Shown here piece by piece: positions 8,052-17,075 of a stretch of 64,000 nt of DNA; position 1 is the stretch's first letter, and each line of letters opens with the position of its first letter. Source of the stretch: Tenuifilaceae bacterium CYCD (GTDB taxonomy: Bacteria; Bacteroidota; Bacteroidia; Bacteroidales; Tenuifilaceae); assembly GCA_036322835.1 (NCBI GenBank), contig AP027304.1, forward strand, positions 2,790,001 through 2,854,000, written 5' to 3'. Both the position numbers and the translations under genes were made by a program. Below the pieces are notes generated by a model. That model worked only from the letters and a program-made list of their open reading frames with translations, did not search any database and was not told where the DNA came from.

Positions 8052-10166
8052 ATGAAGCGTTTTTTTGTTTTTATTAGTGTTTTTGTATGTTCATTCGGTT
8101 TAATTGCTCAAGAACGAGGTTTTGTGAATGTTCGACGTGTTGCAAAGGATCATATTGCCTTAGTAATAGGGAATAGCAACTACCCTGAGGCTCCCTTGGC
8201 CAATCCTGCAAACGATGCCACCGACGTGGCTAAAACATTTTCCGATATGGGTTTTATAGTCGAAAAGGTTATTGATGCCGATCGGGAGCAGATGGCTCAG
8301 GCCATATCCCGTTTTGCTCAGCATTTGTTAACGGCTAAAGCCGCAGTGTTTTACTATGCCGGGCATGGTATGCAGGTAAATGGGGAGAACTATCTAATTC
8401 CTATAGGCCGAACTGAGGCTACTCAAATTTCCGATGAGTCCCAAGTGCCCTATAGGGCAATCAATGTGGGAGAAGTGCTCACCGCAATGGAACAGGCCAA
8501 TGTGAATTTCTCTATGGTGGTACTTGATGCCTGTAGAAATAACCCGTTTAAGGGATTGGGAAGAGGCCGAATACCAGGGTTAGCCTCTGTTAATGCGCCC
8601 GTGGGTAGCTTAGTGATGTATGCCACCAAGGCGGGGTCAACTGCATCGGATGGGTTGAACACAAGGAATAGTCCTTTTACAACTGCTTTCCTAAAGCATA
8701 TTAATACTCCCGGGCTCGATGTTAATTTACTTCCTTCAAAGATTACCCAAACGGTTGGAGAACTTACCCACGGGGGGCAGGTTCCTGGTACCTATATGCA
8801 ACTTTCAAGTAGTTTTTCCTTTGTCCCGGCGATGAATCCCGATGAGGAGAAGATTATGAAAGAGGCTCAACTTAAGAAATTACAGTTGGTTGACGCTGAT
8901 TTAGCCCGAAAAGAGGCTGAGATAGAAAAAAAACGTCAGGCAGACGATGCTTTACTGGCAAAAAAACAGGCCGACATAGATGCTCTTGATAAACAAATTT
9001 CGGAGTTGAAAGCAAAAACAGCCAGCGGTGAAGGCAATGCTGATACCGACCTCGATAAAATGTTGGAATACGTTAAGCAGAATGAGGCTCAAAAAAAAGA
9101 GATGGAATTGCTTCAGCAGCAGGCTGAGGAGCGCAGAGTTGCCCGAGAAAAGGAGATGTACGACATAAAAATGAAGGAGTATGATGATCTAAAAGTAAAG
9201 GTTGATGCAGATTTTGATAAGTATCAGAAAATAGCGAATAGTGAGTTTGGCAAAGATATGGCGCAGGTGGCATGGGATAAACTGCTTGTGAAGTATGGTT
9301 TACCCATTGGATCAATCAATCGCGATGACGAGTATACCCTAAAAGCCGAGGCAAATCCTCACCCGAATGGTTTGTATTCGACCAGTGGAGCTCCCGAAGG
9401 GTTAGCCTTTATCCCCGGAGGAGCATTTAATATGGGGAATCCCGATGGTCATAGTGATATCGAAAAGTTGCATTCGATTTTTGTTAAAAGTTTTTACATG
9501 ATGAAGTATGAGGTGACTGTTGGTCAGTTCAAGCAATTTGTAGATGCCACAGGTTACAAAACTGATGCTGAAAAAAACGGTTCTGCCGAGGTGTGGAATG
9601 GAGAGAAATGGGTAGAAGAAACTGATGTGAATTGGAGGTGTGATGTTTGGGGCTCTATTAGTCGCGATGCTTATGGAAATGAGTCTTATTACCTGAACCG
9701 TCCGGCAATTTATATTAGTTGGAACGATGCTGCGGCTTATGCCCAGTGGCTCAGTGGCATTACAGGTAAAACTTGGCGATTACCCACCGAGGCGGAATGG
9801 GAGTGCGCTGCGAAGGCGGGGCAGAGTTTAAAATATGCTGGCAGCGATAACATTGATGATGTGGCTTGGTATGATGACAATTCGGATAAAGATACCCACG
9901 ATGGCGGGATGAAGGAACCTAATGGTTTAGGTTTGTACGATATGACTGGGAATGTGAGCGAATGGTGCTCCGATTGGTATGATTCGTACTATTATATCAA
10001 TTGTGCAGTTAGTAACCCAGCAGGACCAACAACGGGTGTGGTGCGTGTGATTCGTGGCGGAAGCTTTCGATCAATGAAAATATTATCTGGAGTTACACGC
10101 CGGGACAGCATGTATCCTAATCATAGTTTCGCGTATACTGGTTTTCGGTTGGTTTGTGAACCCTAA
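8052..10166 (+). CDS. Secreted caspase fused to coiled coil and FGE/SUMF1-like domain
   Basis: From the ATG at 8052 (the frame is open to a TTG at 8031, but MKRFFVFISV is a clean signal peptide start) the product has 704 residues. A caspase domain (~33-265) shows His105 in YYAGHG and Cys161 in DACRNNPF. A charged, Ala/Lys/Glu-rich coiled coil follows (~280-385). The C-terminus (~430-704) is a formylglycine-generating-enzyme-like domain with FIPGGAFNMG, WRLPTEAEWECAAK, GLYDMTGNVSEW and VIRGGSF. In bacteria such domains are often non-catalytic ligand-binding modules. A sensor-protease arrangement is plausible but inferred. Fold assignments are firm. Confidence 0.92.
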   Translation: MKRFFVFISVFVCSFGLIAQERGFVNVRRVAKDHIALVIGNSNYPEAPLANPANDATDVAKTFSDMGFIVEKVIDADREQMAQAISRFAQHLLTAKAAVFYYAGHGMQVNGENYLIPIGRTEATQISDESQVPYRAINVGEVLTAMEQANVNFSMVVLDACRNNPFKGLGRGRIPGLASVNAPVGSLVMYATKAGSTASDGLNTRNSPFTTAFLKHINTPGLDVNLLPSKITQTVGELTHGGQVPGTYMQLSSSFSFVPAMNPDEEKIMKEAQLKKLQLVDADLARKEAEIEKKRQADDALLAKKQADIDALDKQISELKAKTASGEGNADTDLDKMLEYVKQNEAQKKEMELLQQQAEERRVAREKEMYDIKMKEYDDLKVKVDADFDKYQKIANSEFGKDMAQVAWDKLLVKYGLPIGSINRDDEYTLKAEANPHPNGLYSTSGAPEGLAFIPGGAFNMGNPDGHSDIEKLHSIFVKSFYMMKYEVTVGQFKQFVDATGYKTDAEKNGSAEVWNGEKWVEETDVNWRCDVWGSISRDAYGNESYYLNRPAIYISWNDAAAYAQWLSGITGKTWRLPTEAEWECAAKAGQSLKYAGSDNIDDVAWYDDNSDKDTHDGGMKEPNGLGLYDMTGNVSEWCSDWYDSYYYINCAVSNPAGPTTGVVRVIRGGSFRSMKILSGVTRRDSMYPNHSFAYTGFRLVCEP

Positions 10167-10294
10167 TGTAAGTTTGTTAGAATATTTATTTAGAACTGTT
10201 AGATTTTGAAGAAAGTTTATTGCCCTAGTTATGCCATGATGAGGGTATTCTCCTGTTTACTATAGGATAGGGGAGTGCTGTTTATAAGGTTTCC

Positions 10295-11263
10295 TTAGTG
10301 TTGAGTCTCAAACTTTTTTGCTAATGATATGTAAAATCGTCCATAGCCCAGGTTTATTCCAGAATTTTCGGTGTACGCTAGGGTTGCAACATTCACTACA
10401 AACGAAATTCCCAAATACCATTGCTGATAGTTGTAGAAACAGGAAGATCGAACCAAAGCCATTGGTGTTATGTAAAGATCTTTGTTAAATAATTTACCAA
10501 TGTTACTATTTCCAAGGTTAGCCCCTAGTGTTAGAGAACCGTTTAATAGTATATGTTTACTAACAACCCAATTGTAGGAGTAACCTGTATTTGCCCCGAA
10601 TTGATAGCTTTTAATTCTGTTTTTGCTATCAAAGGTAAAGGAACTGTCGGAATTGATGTTGTAGAAGTATATTCCTCCACCAAGTAGGAAACTGCCAGCC
10701 GATTTAACCTGATACTCATTCTGCCCAAAGGCTGACTTATACGAAAACTTATGCCCATTGAATATGTATTGGCCGCTTATGCCTATTTCGAAGATAGATA
10801 GATCGGGGCAATTGGCTTCGCTCGAAAGTAGTTTAGAATCATCAATGTAGAACCCTCGGTAATGCTGAAGCGATATGTCGGTAACGTACATTCTGCCGTA
10901 TTGGTGTAGCTGTACATCGAGGCTTCGCGTCCGGAGGTACTCCTCATCAGCTTTAGGGCTCAGATTATACCCGAAGGATATTTCGAAGGGAATTTTTGGA
11001 TGGTTAAACCCTAATCCAATGCTAACAGGGTTGTTCGATAGGTAGTCTATTTCCTTTTTAGACTGTTTTGGATCAACCGTTGTGAATTGAATGAAGTTTT
11101 CGTATAGGAATGTTGATAGTATTGCAGATTGATCATCCTTCACTATGTAAAGACTATCGGTTTGTGCAATAACTTTTATCGTTAATGCCGAGAGTAGTGC
11201 TATTGCAAATAATAATTTTGGAATTCTTTTTGTAATTGGTTTATCTGAGGTTTCAGTTTGCAT
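10295..11263 (-). CDS. DUF4421-like outer-membrane protein
   Basis: The 322-residue protein has an N-terminal hydrophobic signal (~15-34, ending VIAQ) and alternating amphipathic strands ending in an aromatic residue-rich C-terminus (YISLAKKFETQH). NPVSIGLGFNHPKIPFEIS followed by many Gly/Tyr strands matches my memory of DUF4421 proteins of Bacteroidota, which are predicted outer-membrane barrels. Its function is unknown. It follows the deformylase-like gene by 21 bp on the same strand, so it may be the last gene of the sigma-factor transcription unit. Confidence 0.7.
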   Translation of the reverse strand: MQTETSDKPITKRIPKLLFAIALLSALTIKVIAQTDSLYIVKDDQSAILSTFLYENFIQFTTVDPKQSKKEIDYLSNNPVSIGLGFNHPKIPFEISFGYNLSPKADEEYLRTRSLDVQLHQYGRMYVTDISLQHYRGFYIDDSKLLSSEANCPDLSIFEIGISGQYIFNGHKFSYKSAFGQNEYQVKSAGSFLLGGGIYFYNINSDSSFTFDSKNRIKSYQFGANTGYSYNWVVSKHILLNGSLTLGANLGNSNIGKLFNKDLYITPMALVRSSCFYNYQQWYLGISFVVNVATLAYTENSGINLGYGRFYISLAKKFETQH

Positions 11264-11284
11264 CTGTTAAAACTTTTAATTCTA

Positions 11285-11773
11285 TTACAACCGCCTCCAT
11301 TTAAAGGATTTGTCATCAATTGCCCGCATGGTGCTGAGTATGCCATCAAGATGATCGTACTCGTGCTGCAATAGTTCCGATAGATCATCGCTTACATGCC
11401 ATTCCTGTGGCTGCCATTTTTCGTTTAGGTATCGGATGGTAACGCTTTTATGCCGCTTAACTTTTACCAGTAGATTGGGGAAACTCATACAATCATCCCA
11501 AAGCTCAATCATCTCGCCACTCATATAGCTGAATTCTGGATTTATTATGACGATGGGTTTATCGATGTTTGCATATATGAGCCTTTTCATTATTCCGAGT
11601 TGAGGTGCTGCTATGGCTCTGCCAAAATTATACTTTCTCCTTATTTCTTGCATTACGTTGTGTAGGTCTGTCGTCCAAGATGGAACAAGGGGCATTTCGG
11701 ATTGTAATATGAGTTCGCTTACTTTGTAAAGCAACGGATTGCCCAGCAGTAACAAGTCTTCTAGTTTTTTCAA
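11285..11773 (-). CDS. Divergent peptide deformylase-like metalloprotein
   Basis: Three deformylase motifs are present in changed form: GRAIAAPQ for GxGxAAPQ, DDCMSF for EGCLS, and HEYDH as usual. The metal ligands Cys, His and His and the catalytic Glu remain, so hydrolase activity is possible. The changed EGCLS motif suggests a paralogue rather than the housekeeping deformylase. No ATG is available. I prefer the TTG at 11773, five bases after the upstream stop codon and giving MKKLEDLLLLGNPLLYKVSE; a TTG at 11815 would add 14 residues inside the preceding gene. It is probably co-transcribed with the DUF4252 gene upstream. Confidence 0.75.
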   Translation of the reverse strand: MKKLEDLLLLGNPLLYKVSELILQSEMPLVPSWTTDLHNVMQEIRRKYNFGRAIAAPQLGIMKRLIYANIDKPIVIINPEFSYMSGEMIELWDDCMSFPNLLVKVKRHKSVTIRYLNEKWQPQEWHVSDDLSELLQHEYDHLDGILSTMRAIDDKSFKWRRL

Positions 11774-11777
11774 GGTT

Positions 11778-12305
11778 TTACTTTTTCTCTGTTGATTTTG
11801 TATCGAGTTTATCAACTCCTTCTAATTCTTTTATATTCATGGTTTTTGAGAGTTTGCTGATAGATTCTAGATTAATATTCCCTGTTATACTTATCAGGAA
11901 GTTATCCTTTCCGCCACCAATCATGATGAACTCGCGGAATTTACCATTCTCTCGCCGAATCATCATTCGGGTATCTTGTCCTTTTTCCTTTATTACCATT
12001 AGTTCTTCGTACTTGTCAAATGGTAAGGTTTGAGCGAGTTCCTTGTATAGGTTTAACTTTAGGTTCAGTAGCGAGTCGTCAACCGAAAGGATTTTGATAG
12101 ATTCGAGCCCCGATATGATTTTTGCAAAATCGTCCTGCTCCTTTGCTTCGGAATTGGCAAAAAGGTTGAACATATACTTAGAGATATATACTGTTGTAAA
12201 TCCTTCCTTTTCAGCATACTTGTCGAATATAGCATCGGTAGGCGATTTTTGAGCATACGCTCCAAACGCTATCAGGCTCAGCAGTAGTATTTTAATTATT
12301 TTCAT
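11778..12305 (-). CDS. DUF4252 secreted protein (second copy)
   Basis: The 175-residue protein has a signal peptide (~1-18, ending AYAQ). Its body shares AEKEGFTTVYISKYMFNLF, VDDSLLNLKLNLYKEL and GGGKDNFLISITGN with the paralogue at 13304-13801. DUF4252 proteins are small periplasmic or membrane-associated proteins of unknown function that commonly accompany ECF sigma and anti-sigma genes in Bacteroidota. It overlaps the anti-sigma gene by 14 bp, which points to translational coupling. A part in the sigma circuit, as sensor or effector, is inferred from position only. Confidence 0.82.
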   Translation of the reverse strand: MKIIKILLLSLIAFGAYAQKSPTDAIFDKYAEKEGFTTVYISKYMFNLFANSEAKEQDDFAKIISGLESIKILSVDDSLLNLKLNLYKELAQTLPFDKYEELMVIKEKGQDTRMMIRRENGKFREFIMIGGGKDNFLISITGNINLESISKLSKTMNIKELEGVDKLDTKSTEKK

Positions 12306-12819
12306 CTTTAACTATATTAAGTGATTTATCTATTTTCGACAGTTCATTACAGCGCTTAAGCGAGTTATCAATTTCGGATAGATGTTTCAAACTGGCTGTT
12401 TTACTATTCATTTTATTGGATATGAAAAGTAATACTTTTTTAGTTTCCTCGTATGCTTCCTGTGGGTCTTGGTACGAATCGGCCAAAACAACGGGGTTAT
12501 CCTTTTTTTCGTAGTAAAGAATTCCCAACGCAACAATTAGCACTGCAGCAACACTACCAGCCCATTTAAGAATGGTAGAGAATCGAAGTTTTGTTTCACG
12601 TTCCCATTCATTCTCTATCAAATTATTAAGTTGCTCGTTCAAATCAACAGGGATTTGGGTTTTGCTTGCAAGGAAGAAATCGACCAGATATTTATCAGCC
12701 ATATCTATGTCCGATGGACTATTATTGCTGAAATATTCCTTCAGTAAACGCTCCTCCTCCAAGGTTGTTTCGCCCCGATAGTATTTCTCCAGCAGTGCTT
12801 TAATCCTTTGCGACTCCAT
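12292..12819 (-). CDS. Probable membrane anti-sigma factor
   Basis: The 175-residue protein has a cytosolic N-terminus with LLEKYYRGETTLEEERLLKE, the segment typical of Bacteroidota anti-sigma factors, then one membrane helix (~92-110, VAAVLIVALGIL) and a ~65-residue periplasmic tail. It lacks an obvious ZAS His-Cys motif. It overlaps the sigma-factor gene by 20 bp. The role is to hold the ECF sigma factor at the membrane until a periplasmic signal arrives; this rests on architecture and position. Confidence 0.8.
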   Translation of the reverse strand: MESQRIKALLEKYYRGETTLEEERLLKEYFSNNSPSDIDMADKYLVDFFLASKTQIPVDLNEQLNNLIENEWERETKLRFSTILKWAGSVAAVLIVALGILYYEKKDNPVVLADSYQDPQEAYEETKKVLLFISNKMNSKTASLKHLSEIDNSLKRCNELSKIDKSLNIVKDENN

Positions 12820-13303
12820 AGCTGTATATTTTAGTTAACTCATCCTTTATTTTCTTCCTTGCAATTGAGAGGCTGGCTCTAACGTTGTTTACCGATAAAT
12901 TTAGCGTATCGGCAATTTCCTCGAACTCGAACTCTTCAATATCTCTCAGTTCAATAATCAGCCTTTGCTGTTGGGGTAAATTCTGAATCAATTGCTGTAT
13001 CAGCACCTTACTCTCCACAAAATCGTAATTCGATTCAACGGTATGGTTAGGCATCTCCTTCGATGATTCATTAATGCGCTTAACTTTCCTCAACTTATCT
13101 ATACAAGTGTTGCGCACAATAGTAAACGCAAAGGCCTGTATACTGTCGAGTTGTTTGAGCCTACCTCTGTTTTCCCATAATTTTAAGAACGATTCTTGAA
13201 CACAATCCTTTGATAATTCAGTATCATTAAGAAGCCTAAACGATAAACGATACATCTTCTCGCTCAGCGGTAATATCTCCTTTTTGAACTCCTCCTTATC
13301 CAT
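12800..13303 (-). CDS. ECF-type RNA polymerase sigma factor
   Basis: The 167-residue sigma-70 protein has region 2 (residues ~10-75: YRLSFRLLNDTELSKDCVQE, then AFTIVRNTCIDKLRK) and region 4 (~108-160: LPQQQRLIIELRDIEEFEFE with a helix-turn-helix ending NVRASLSIARKKI). No region 3 is present, as expected for ECF members. The ATG follows the stop codon of the upstream DUF4252 gene with no gap, and the 3' end overlaps the anti-sigma gene. It probably directs its own operon in response to an envelope signal (inference). Confidence 0.92.
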   Translation of the reverse strand: MDKEEFKKEILPLSEKMYRLSFRLLNDTELSKDCVQESFLKLWENRGRLKQLDSIQAFAFTIVRNTCIDKLRKVKRINESSKEMPNHTVESNYDFVESKVLIQQLIQNLPQQQRLIIELRDIEEFEFEEIADTLNLSVNNVRASLSIARKKIKDELTKIYSYGVAKD

Positions 13304-13801
13304 TTAGTTGCTGGTATTCTCTAGTTCTCTTAGTTTATTTTGAGCCAAATCGTTCGAAATACGTTTTGCTTCAGACAAAGATAAGTTTCCTTCCACATAA
13401 ATCAACACATTATCCTCGCCACCCGATACCAGCACAAACTCTGTAATAGCATTTTGTGCTTTTTTGCAGTACACCACAAAGTCTTGTCCTTTACTTTTAA
13501 CGGTCATCAATTGTTCATAGTCACTCTTGTCGAGGTTAGGAATGATTTCCTTGTAGAAGTTGATTTTTCTATTTAGGAGAGAATCGTCAACCGTAAGTAT
13601 TTTAACTGATGTTAATGTGCAGTTTTCGTTCGTTTCGCCATCGTTGAACATTAAATTTAGGAGATTTCCTGCAAAATCAACAGTAGTAAATCCCTCTTTG
13701 CCGGCATAGGCATTAAAAATTTTCTCGATAGATGCTGGCTGAGCAAATAGGCTGATGTTGAGAATTAACCCAATAGCAATTAATGTAAGTCTTGTTTTCA
13801 T
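13304..13801 (-). CDS. DUF4252 secreted protein (first copy)
   Basis: The 165-residue protein has a signal peptide (~1-20, ending SLFAQ) and the DUF4252 body (AGKEGFTTVDFAGNLLNLMF, VDDSLLNRKINFYKE, GGEDNVLIYVEGN). It is the first gene of the presumed sigma operon and abuts the sigma-factor start codon exactly. The paralogue three genes on suggests duplication within the operon. Function unknown. Confidence 0.82.
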   Translation of the reverse strand: MKTRLTLIAIGLILNISLFAQPASIEKIFNAYAGKEGFTTVDFAGNLLNLMFNDGETNENCTLTSVKILTVDDSLLNRKINFYKEIIPNLDKSDYEQLMTVKSKGQDFVVYCKKAQNAITEFVLVSGGEDNVLIYVEGNLSLSEAKRISNDLAQNKLRELENTSN

Positions 13802-13984
13802 AGCAATAATTTTTAGTTAATGTTTTTTTGATTTGTTTACATCTTAATGACGAAGCAAGTCGAAAAACATTAAAAAGAAATTTGATTTTTTTGATTATTG
13901 GATAGTTGTTGAGAAATGAATAATGAATAATTTATAATTTAAAGTGATGAATGTAAATGTTATAGCCTCTAATAGGTTAATATA

Positions 13985-14015
13985 AATAGCCCCGAGTTTT
14001 TAACTCGGGGATTAG
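13985..14015. repeat. Palindrome CCCCGAGTT / AACTCGGGG, second member of a dispersed family
   Basis: Arms 13990-13998 and 14002-14010 pair perfectly over a TTT loop. The flanks AATAG and TTAG match the copy at 2283-2313, but the stem differs at one paired position (CCCGAG against CCCGGG) with both arms changed. It lies in the gap downstream of the retropepsin gene, where it might also end transcription. The rest of 13802-14065 is AT-rich, with no gene seen. Confidence 0.65.
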
Positions 14016-14065
14016 TTGAATTATCTTTCGTTCTCTCATTGTCAAATTGGTAAATTTTCAAATCA

Positions 14066-15310
14066 TTAAATCAACTCCCTTAGTTTAAACTTCACTTTAA
14101 CCTCATTGCCGTTTCTAATAACTTTCATTTTGATTGTTTTGCCCTCTTTGCATTTTAAAATATTTGTGATGTCCGATATTTTCATTGTGTTGGTTAGGGT
14201 TCCGTTGATCGATTTTAATTCATCGTTTTCCTGTAAGCCACATTCTGAGGCAGGTGTGTTAATTCCTACTGATACTATTTTGTAAAATGGTAATCCTTCA
14301 ACAATTGCACCTATCTCAATTCCTGACATATCGTAACGGAAAGGGTTCCCGAAATTTGAATTTTTGCGAAGTCTAATTTGTTTGTTATGGTAATCGATTA
14401 TTACATTAAACCTTCTAAAAATCTCTGCACCTACGCTTCCATTTCTACCAATATCTGAAATTGCATCACGAATAACGTTGGAGTCGGGAAATGCTGTAAT
14501 CACATTGCTAAATTCGAATTTTCCAATTCTAAATTTCTCTACTCTCGAAACATCACCCGAAAGATTTCCATTTAGTCCTTGACCAATTACTTCTTGTCTT
14601 CGAACGTCGCTGGGCTTAATATTTGGATTGGTTGAGGGATCGAGCCATAACGCAAAACTCATTCCTGTGTCGAATAGCAATTTAACTGGAATATCCACAC
14701 CGTTTATAGTGGTTGTAGCAGTAATATAGGGCTTGCCATCTATCAATTCAATTGGAATAACATCCTCATCCTTTCTAATTTTTCGGTGGAATTTATCGGG
14801 GTTATAAAAATTGATTGTATGGTTGGTATAATTTATCTCCACAATGAATTGTTCAAAAATTGTTCGTCCAATTATTCCATTTATAGGATGCCCAACCTGT
14901 GCCGTTAAATCAATAACTTTGTTTGGAACAACAATTAATTCCTGAGCATTTCCCTCAATTTTGCCCATCGATAGTTTGTTGTTTTTGGAAATTAAACCAT
15001 CAACCGATTCATTTGTTCCCAAGCCTCTAAGCTTTACCTTCCTAGCCTCGTTCAGCGATACTATGTATGGGTTCGATATTTCTGTAATAATTGTTCGCCC
15101 TGCACCGGTGTCAAAAATAAGGTTTAGCGAGTCAGAACCATTAATGGCGAATGTTAAAACCATCAGATGCGATGCAAGTGTAAAACTGGCTCTGTAGGAA
15201 TCATTCTTACTGTTTAGGTAGAACATTGTACTCTCGGGCTTTTCAGCTAGCACTCCCGCCGCTATCAAAACTCCGAGGAGTGTGGAGGTTATGGTGTGTA
15301 GCGTTCTCAT
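14066..15310 (-). CDS. Secreted retropepsin-like aspartic protease with PDZ domain
   Basis: The 414-residue protein starts with a signal peptide (~1-22). It contains two aspartyl-protease lobes, each with a D-T-G catalytic motif: LIFDTGAGRTII (~65) and LLFDTGMSFALW (~213). A PDZ domain closes the protein (~325-410: VGINTPASECGLQENDELKSINGT). Having both motifs in one chain makes it a pepsin-like pseudo-dimer. PDZ-linked aspartyl proteases of this kind are common periplasmic proteins in Bacteroidota; substrates are unknown. A decayed copy of its N-terminal region lies at 16791-16925. Confidence 0.88.
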   Translation of the reverse strand: MRTLHTITSTLLGVLIAAGVLAEKPESTMFYLNSKNDSYRASFTLASHLMVLTFAINGSDSLNLIFDTGAGRTIITEISNPYIVSLNEARKVKLRGLGTNESVDGLISKNNKLSMGKIEGNAQELIVVPNKVIDLTAQVGHPINGIIGRTIFEQFIVEINYTNHTINFYNPDKFHRKIRKDEDVIPIELIDGKPYITATTTINGVDIPVKLLFDTGMSFALWLDPSTNPNIKPSDVRRQEVIGQGLNGNLSGDVSRVEKFRIGKFEFSNVITAFPDSNVIRDAISDIGRNGSVGAEIFRRFNVIIDYHNKQIRLRKNSNFGNPFRYDMSGIEIGAIVEGLPFYKIVSVGINTPASECGLQENDELKSINGTLTNTMKISDITNILKCKEGKTIKMKVIRNGNEVKVKFKLRELI

Positions 15311-15454
15311 GGCAGTGGTTTTTAGGTTTGTACCTTGCGGTATCTCTGCTTTTATACATAAGATACTTAACCACTATTGCTACCCTATGGGAATGAGGTT
15401 GTATTGTGTTTCGTATTTATATGATTATTAACAATAAAACAATGGTTCTATTGG

Positions 15455-16495
15455 CTAACGATTCAGGTAAAACATTCCGTTTAGTAGTACTTTAAAATAC
15501 TGATTGTTTTCTAGTTGTGCTTTTAAAACTGTTTCATTGCTCGCCGATATTAGCATTAAGGGATACTTTTCTTCGTTGTCAATCCAAAACAGGAGCCCTT
15601 CTTGTATTGTTCTTTGATCTAAGGCTTCCAAGGATTGTTTAAATGCTTCATTAGCCATTGTTTGAGTCATTCCATCGTTTGGGAAATGTATTACAATTCC
15701 AATATCTTTTTTGTTTACCCATTCATTTAAGTTGTTGTTTTTCCAACTAATAGCATCTTTTGGAACTATCTTTTCAATAATTTGGCTTATTTCCTTGTGA
15801 CAATATATCGTTCGGGTAGTTTTATCAAGGTTTTCTGGATTTAAGATTTTTTCGGTTTCAATTTGCCTAAACATATCGTGCAAACAGGCTACGTGTAGTT
15901 CTTCTATTTTTCTTTTTTCTGTATAAAAAGGATAAATAAATACCATTAGTGTTTCCACCCATTTATTTAGCGTAGCATCACGGGTATAAGTTTTGATTAG
16001 GGATTGACGATTATCGAGCACTTTTATCTCAAAATTGTAGTAGTATTTGTATTGTATGGGAATAACAGTGGCGCTTACCGATGACATTAGCACACCAAAG
16101 AAGAATTTGGCAAACGATTTTTGTTTTTTGATATCGATCTCAATTGTGTAGTCACTTTCCTTCATCAGTCGGTTTAAATTTTCTCGTTTAGCAATATCAT
16201 TGATATCGTTGGCGTAAACTGTTACAGAATTGTAAGAGCTTATGTTGCTAATTTCGGAAAGAGTTTTTGCAAAGACATCATCAAAGTTAAATTGGGGTCG
16301 AGTAAGTTTTGGAACGGCGTCAATCCCTATTGTTTGCTCATAATGTTTGAAAATAAAAAGGACATTGGTTTTGTTCATTTGCGTGTTCTTGATCGTTTCG
16401 TATGGAAACAATCCATTAATTGGAGGAGAAAAAGTTGCACAACCGCCTGCCAACATAAAGATTATAGTCAGAATGATGTACATAAACTTTTTCAT
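15455..16495 (-). CDS. Putative lipoprotein of unknown function
   Basis: The 346-residue protein has a type II signal peptide with lipobox LAGGC (Cys19). The body contains NVLFIFKHYEQTIG and later DYTIEIDIKKQKSFAKFF, suggesting an alternating alpha/beta periplasmic domain, but I recognise no family. A hydrophobic stretch near residues 128-146 (FFFGVLMSSVSATVIPI) could contact the membrane. It is separated by 144 bp from the retropepsin gene on the same strand. ATG start. Confidence 0.6.
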   Translation of the reverse strand: MKKFMYIILTIIFMLAGGCATFSPPINGLFPYETIKNTQMNKTNVLFIFKHYEQTIGIDAVPKLTRPQFNFDDVFAKTLSEISNISSYNSVTVYANDINDIAKRENLNRLMKESDYTIEIDIKKQKSFAKFFFGVLMSSVSATVIPIQYKYYYNFEIKVLDNRQSLIKTYTRDATLNKWVETLMVFIYPFYTEKRKIEELHVACLHDMFRQIETEKILNPENLDKTTRTIYCHKEISQIIEKIVPKDAISWKNNNLNEWVNKKDIGIVIHFPNDGMTQTMANEAFKQSLEALDQRTIQEGLLFWIDNEEKYPLMLISASNETVLKAQLENNQYFKVLLNGMFYLNR

Positions 16496-16790
16496 GGCTT
16501 TATAAGTTTAAATTTGAAATAGAAGCGATGTAAACATAAAAGTCATATTGATTTTGTTAGTATACAATAGCCCTTCTTTAATTCGAGATGCTTGAAAGTT
16601 TTTAAAAACTAAGGTGTTAGATAACTTATTTTACAAGTTACTTCGTTTTTCGACGAAAGTCAAAAGTTTTTACTTTTCTATATTTTCAGTAGAATAAATA
16701 TTTAGAACCAGACGTTCTGAAGATATCATGAAACACAATTTAACGATGTTGCCTCTTTTATCGATAAAATCTGCCAGTTTTATATTGTTG

Positions 16791-16925
16791 TAGTAATTGC
16801 TTGCCCTGCGTTAGTGCCAAAAATAAGGTTTAGCAAGTAAGATTCATTAATAGCGAAGGCTAAAATCAACAGATGCTATGCAAGCGTGTAATTGGTTTTG
16901 TTGGAATCATTTTTACTGTTTAGGT
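16791..16925 (-). pseudogene. Decayed fragment of a retropepsin-PDZ gene
   Basis: About 135 bp align with positions 15085-15219 of the intact protease gene (the first D-T-G region and its upstream codons), with scattered substitutions and small indels. Both end in ATCATT(C/T)TTACTGTTTAGG. No open frame remains. This suggests a tandem duplicate that has nearly vanished. The rest of 16496-17075 is AT-rich without a recognisable gene. Confidence 0.7.
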
Positions 16926-17075
16926 TTATTTATGCTAATGATGTATTTATGTGGTTTTGCAATGAATAAAATGAATTCCTACCCATAATTCTTAAAAATT
17001 ATTTTGTTTGAGTGATTGTCTGTTCCAAATGGCAGGAATTCTTTCTAAAGCCCGTTGGTGATAATATGTCGAAAA

